From contig DHSP01000008.1 of NCBI GenBank assembly GCA_002408485.1, positions 33,265 through 42,017 of the forward strand: a DNA stretch of 8,753 nt, written 5' to 3'. Shown here in pieces: positions 6,757 through 8,753 of the stretch; the stretch's first letter is position 1, and each line of letters starts with the position of its first letter. A program made the position numbers and the translations under genes. Origin of the DNA: Proteiniphilum sp. UBA5283 (GTDB lineage Bacteria > Bacteroidota > Bacteroidia > Bacteroidales > Dysgonomonadaceae). The notes below the pieces were generated by a model. The model searched no databases. It was not told the origin of the DNA and was given only the letters and a program-made list of their open reading frames with translations.

Positions 6757-7539
6757 ATGAACAAGATTATTGCAAAAGAAAATTTTTCGGAGAAAGTTGT
6801 ATGTTTTGAAGTAGAGGCACCACTTATCGCCAGGAGCCGCAAAGCAGGCCATTTCGTAATCGTACGTGTAGGAAAGAAGGGGGAGCGTGTGCCTTACACC
6901 ATCGCTGCTGCCGACCCCCAGAAGGGTACCATTACGCTGGTCATCCAGCGTGTGGGCAAATCGTCTGAAAAGATATGCCAGCTTGAAGTAGGCGACTACA
7001 TTACCGACATGGTGGGTCCACTCGGTAAAGCTACCCACATTGAAAACTTCGGCACCGTTATCTGTGCAGGGGGAGGTGTTGGGGTAGCTCCCATGCTTCC
7101 CATCATTGAAGCCATGAAAAAGGCCGGAAACAGGGTCATCACCGTTCTGGCGGCACGTACAAAAGAACTGATTATATTGGAAGAACAGGTACGCAAGTAC
7201 TCCGACGAGGTTATCATCATGACCGACGACGGTTCATACGGAGAGAAGGGATTGGTTACCAACGGAGTGGAAAAAGTAATACAAAGGGAAAAAGTAGACC
7301 TTTGTGTTACCATTGGCCCCGCCATCATGATGAAGTTTGTGGCACAACTGACAAAAAAATACGAAGTGCCTACACTTGCCTCACTCAACACCATCATGGT
7401 GGACGGCACGGGTATGTGTGGCGCCTGCCGTGTTACCGTAGGCGGAAAAACAAAATTTGTCTGCATCGACGGGCCCGAGTTCGATGCACATCAGGTAGAT
7501 TTCGACGAAATGCTGATGCGGCTAAAGGCATATAACTGA
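6757..7539 (+). CDS. nfnA: NfnA/SudB-type ferredoxin-NAD(P)+ reductase small subunit
   Basis: A 260-residue cytoplasmic flavoprotein of the PyrK/SudB/NfnA family. Residues 1-98 form the FAD-binding barrel with RVPYTI (44-49). The NAD-binding half carries GGGVGVAP (105-112) and TDDGSYGEKG (156-165). The C-terminus holds a [2Fe-2S] site: DGTGMCGACR (216-225) and FVCIDGPEFD (234-243), giving Cys221, Cys224 and Cys236, with Asp216 in the place of a fourth ligand, as described for NfnA. With the large subunit downstream it would form an NADH-dependent ferredoxin:NADP+ oxidoreductase (electron-bifurcating transhydrogenase); the older name is sulfide dehydrogenase beta. ATG 6757 is chosen over TTG 6694 because similarity begins at MNKI, the -7 box lies between the two, and the TTG falls in IS debris. 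The large subunit starts 54 bases on. Family assignment is firm; the exact reaction is inferred. Confidence 0.93.
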   Translation: MNKIIAKENFSEKVVCFEVEAPLIARSRKAGHFVIVRVGKKGERVPYTIAAADPQKGTITLVIQRVGKSSEKICQLEVGDYITDMVGPLGKATHIENFGTVICAGGGVGVAPMLPIIEAMKKAGNRVITVLAARTKELIILEEQVRKYSDEVIIMTDDGSYGEKGLVTNGVEKVIQREKVDLCVTIGPAIMMKFVAQLTKKYEVPTLASLNTIMVDGTGMCGACRVTVGGKTKFVCIDGPEFDAHQVDFDEMLMRLKAYN

Positions 7540-7593
7540 ACAAAGCGGGCATACTTTTTGGGTTATCAATCAGGAAGAAACAATCATAAAAAA

Positions 7594-8753
7594 ATGAGCG
7601 AATATTTACAGGCGGAAAGGGCACAGGAGTGGCGTGAAGCCCTGCGCAAATCGATGAAGAACAAAGACCGTACAGCCATCCCGCGGGTGAAGATGCCCGA
7701 GGTGGATCCGGAGGTACGCAGCCATACCTATGATGAAGTAAACCTTGGCCTGTCAGAAGCACTTGCCCGGGAAGAGTCACACCGCTGTCTCGACTGCGTG
7801 GATCCTACCTGCATAACCGGTTGTCCTGTAGAGATCAACATCCCGAAGTTTATCAAGAACATCGAACGAGGCGACTATCTGGAAGCAGCCCGCACGCTGA
7901 AAGAAACCAGCGCCCTACCGGCGGTATGTGGGCGTGTTTGTCCCCAGGAGCGCCAATGCGAGAGTCAATGTTTTTACACGTTGAAACTCAAGAAAGAACC
8001 CGTTGCAATTGGCCACCTGGAGCGGTTTGCAGCCGACTACGAGCGGATGAGCGGAAGCATCTCCATTCCCCAGACAGCGCCCGCCAACGGCACTAAAATT
8101 GCTGTCGTGGGTTCAGGGCCGGCGGGTTTGGCTTTTGCCGGAGACATGGTCAAATATGGGTACGATGTCACCGTATTTGAGGCCCTCCACGAACTGGGAG
8201 GGGTCCTTCGTTACGGTATTCCTGAATTCCGGCTGCCCAACGAAATTGTAGATGTTGAGATTGACGGACTCAAAAAAATGGGCGTAAAGTTCGAGACAAA
8301 CTGCATCATAGGGAAGACCATCTCACAGGAAGATCTCCGGGAAGATGGATTCAGCGGCATTTTTGTCGGCAGTGGGGCCGGACTTCCCAACTTTATGAAT
8401 ATCCCGGGAGAGAACCTCATCGGCATCATGTCGTGCAACGAATACCTCACCCGTGTGAACCTGATGCAGGCGGCCGATCCTGATAGCGATACCCCGGTAT
8501 ACAAAGGAAAGAGAGTTGCTGTAGTTGGTGGTGGTAATACAGCCATGGATGCAGTGCGTACCGCACGCCGGCTGGGTGCAGAAAAGGCCATGATCATCTA
8601 CCGCCGTTCGGAGGAAGAGATGCCCGCTCGTGTGGAAGAGATCAAGCATGCCAAAGAAGAGGGCATCGATTTCTACACGTTGCACAACCCGCTCCGTTAC
8701 GAAGGTGATGAGCGGGGACATGTTCAACGCATGCTCCTGCAACGGATGCAGCT
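7594..8753 (+). CDS. nfnB: NfnB/SudA (GltD-like) large subunit, 3' partial
   Basis: The reading frame is open from ATG 7594 to the right edge: 386 codons of a protein usually about 460-490 residues. It is often annotated NADPH-dependent glutamate synthase GltA. Two cysteine groups form a ferredoxin-like [4Fe-4S] pair: Cys65, 68, 73, 77 (CLDCVDPTCITGCP) and Cys112, 116, 122, 126 (CGRVCPQERQC). The first dinucleotide fold binds FAD (GSGPAG 173-178, then LRYGIPEFRLP 205-215). The second binds NADPH (VVGGGNTAMDAVRTARRLGA, 310-329, followed by IYRRSEEEMPAR). Paired with the small subunit 54 bases upstream, it should form the bifurcating NADPH:ferredoxin/NAD+ enzyme that balances ferredoxin, NADH and NADPH in anaerobes. 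A glutamate synthase small-subunit role is less likely, as the partner is NfnA-like rather than a GltB. All key residues visible are intact. AGGAAG about 15 bases upstream is a distant ribosome-binding candidate. Confidence 0.95.
   Translation, partial: MSEYLQAERAQEWREALRKSMKNKDRTAIPRVKMPEVDPEVRSHTYDEVNLGLSEALAREESHRCLDCVDPTCITGCPVEINIPKFIKNIERGDYLEAARTLKETSALPAVCGRVCPQERQCESQCFYTLKLKKEPVAIGHLERFAADYERMSGSISIPQTAPANGTKIAVVGSGPAGLAFAGDMVKYGYDVTVFEALHELGGVLRYGIPEFRLPNEIVDVEIDGLKKMGVKFETNCIIGKTISQEDLREDGFSGIFVGSGAGLPNFMNIPGENLIGIMSCNEYLTRVNLMQAADPDSDTPVYKGKRVAVVGGGNTAMDAVRTARRLGAEKAMIIYRRSEEEMPARVEEIKHAKEEGIDFYTLHNPLRYEGDERGHVQRMLLQRMQ

Noticed and set aside
6996..7466. Minus-strand open frame of 156 codons opposite nfnA
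   Set aside because: It is antisense to a well-conserved gene and its translation shows no recognisable domain; it arises from the codon bias of nfnA.
7821..8096. Plus-strand open frame of 91 codons
   Set aside because: It overlaps the NfnB gene in another frame, disrupts its cysteine-cluster coding, and encodes low-complexity Arg/Pro-rich sequence without family character.
8211..8742. Two minus-strand open frames opposite nfnB
   Set aside because: Antisense shadows of the large-subunit gene, whose own frame carries clear FAD and NADPH motifs.
1..8753. CRISPR arrays, tRNA or rRNA genes
   Set aside because: No regularly spaced direct repeats, cloverleaf-like segments or rRNA-like conserved stretches were seen on either strand.

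Overview
The window looks like a chromosomal segment of a Bacteroidetes bacterium, most likely order Bacteroidales; a Dysgonomonadaceae- or Porphyromonadaceae-like member is a guess from general resemblance. The evidence is a TonB-dependent receptor with a carboxypeptidase-regulatory-like N-terminal domain, several lipoproteins with acidic residues after the lipid-anchored cysteine (a Bacteroidetes surface-export feature), A-rich leaders with little Shine-Dalgarno signal, and a TAnnTTTG -7 promoter box.

Left part (1-5482): a co-directional cluster of a TonB-dependent receptor that enters from beyond the left edge, then two lipoprotein genes. The receptor begins inside what reads as an STN signalling domain, so it is probably a FecA-type transducer as well as a transporter. 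The two lipoproteins are diverged paralogues; the first carries about 125 extra residues in its middle. Together they look like an outer-membrane uptake or sensing unit for an unidentified ligand.

Middle part (5483-6756): a patch of genomic debris. Directly after the second lipoprotein stop codon, in the same frame, lies the C-terminal end of a small membrane protein resembling DUF6326, which has lost its N-terminal part. A complete lipoprotein gene follows (5688-6320); it resembles the accessory or propeptide-like domain of secreted trypsin-like proteases but has no protease attached. Next, on the minus strand, two unrelated transposase remnants (IS481-like and IS1182/DUF772-like) are fused head to tail, with a possible IS terminal repeat and hairpins close to the next gene.

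Right part (6757-8753): a conserved, GC-richer metabolic pair encoding the small (FAD/NAD/[2Fe-2S]) and large (GltD-like, two [4Fe-4S]) subunits of an NfnAB/SudAB-type NAD(P)H:ferredoxin oxidoreductase. The large subunit runs off the right edge at about residue 386. A perfect -7 promoter box lies 20 bases upstream of the small-subunit ATG, so the pair is probably transcribed independently of the debris to its left.

No tRNA, rRNA, CRISPR array or origin was seen. No wholly new multi-gene system can be claimed. The best candidates for undescribed biology are the STN receptor with its paralogous lipoprotein pair, and the stand-alone protease-propeptide-like lipoprotein.
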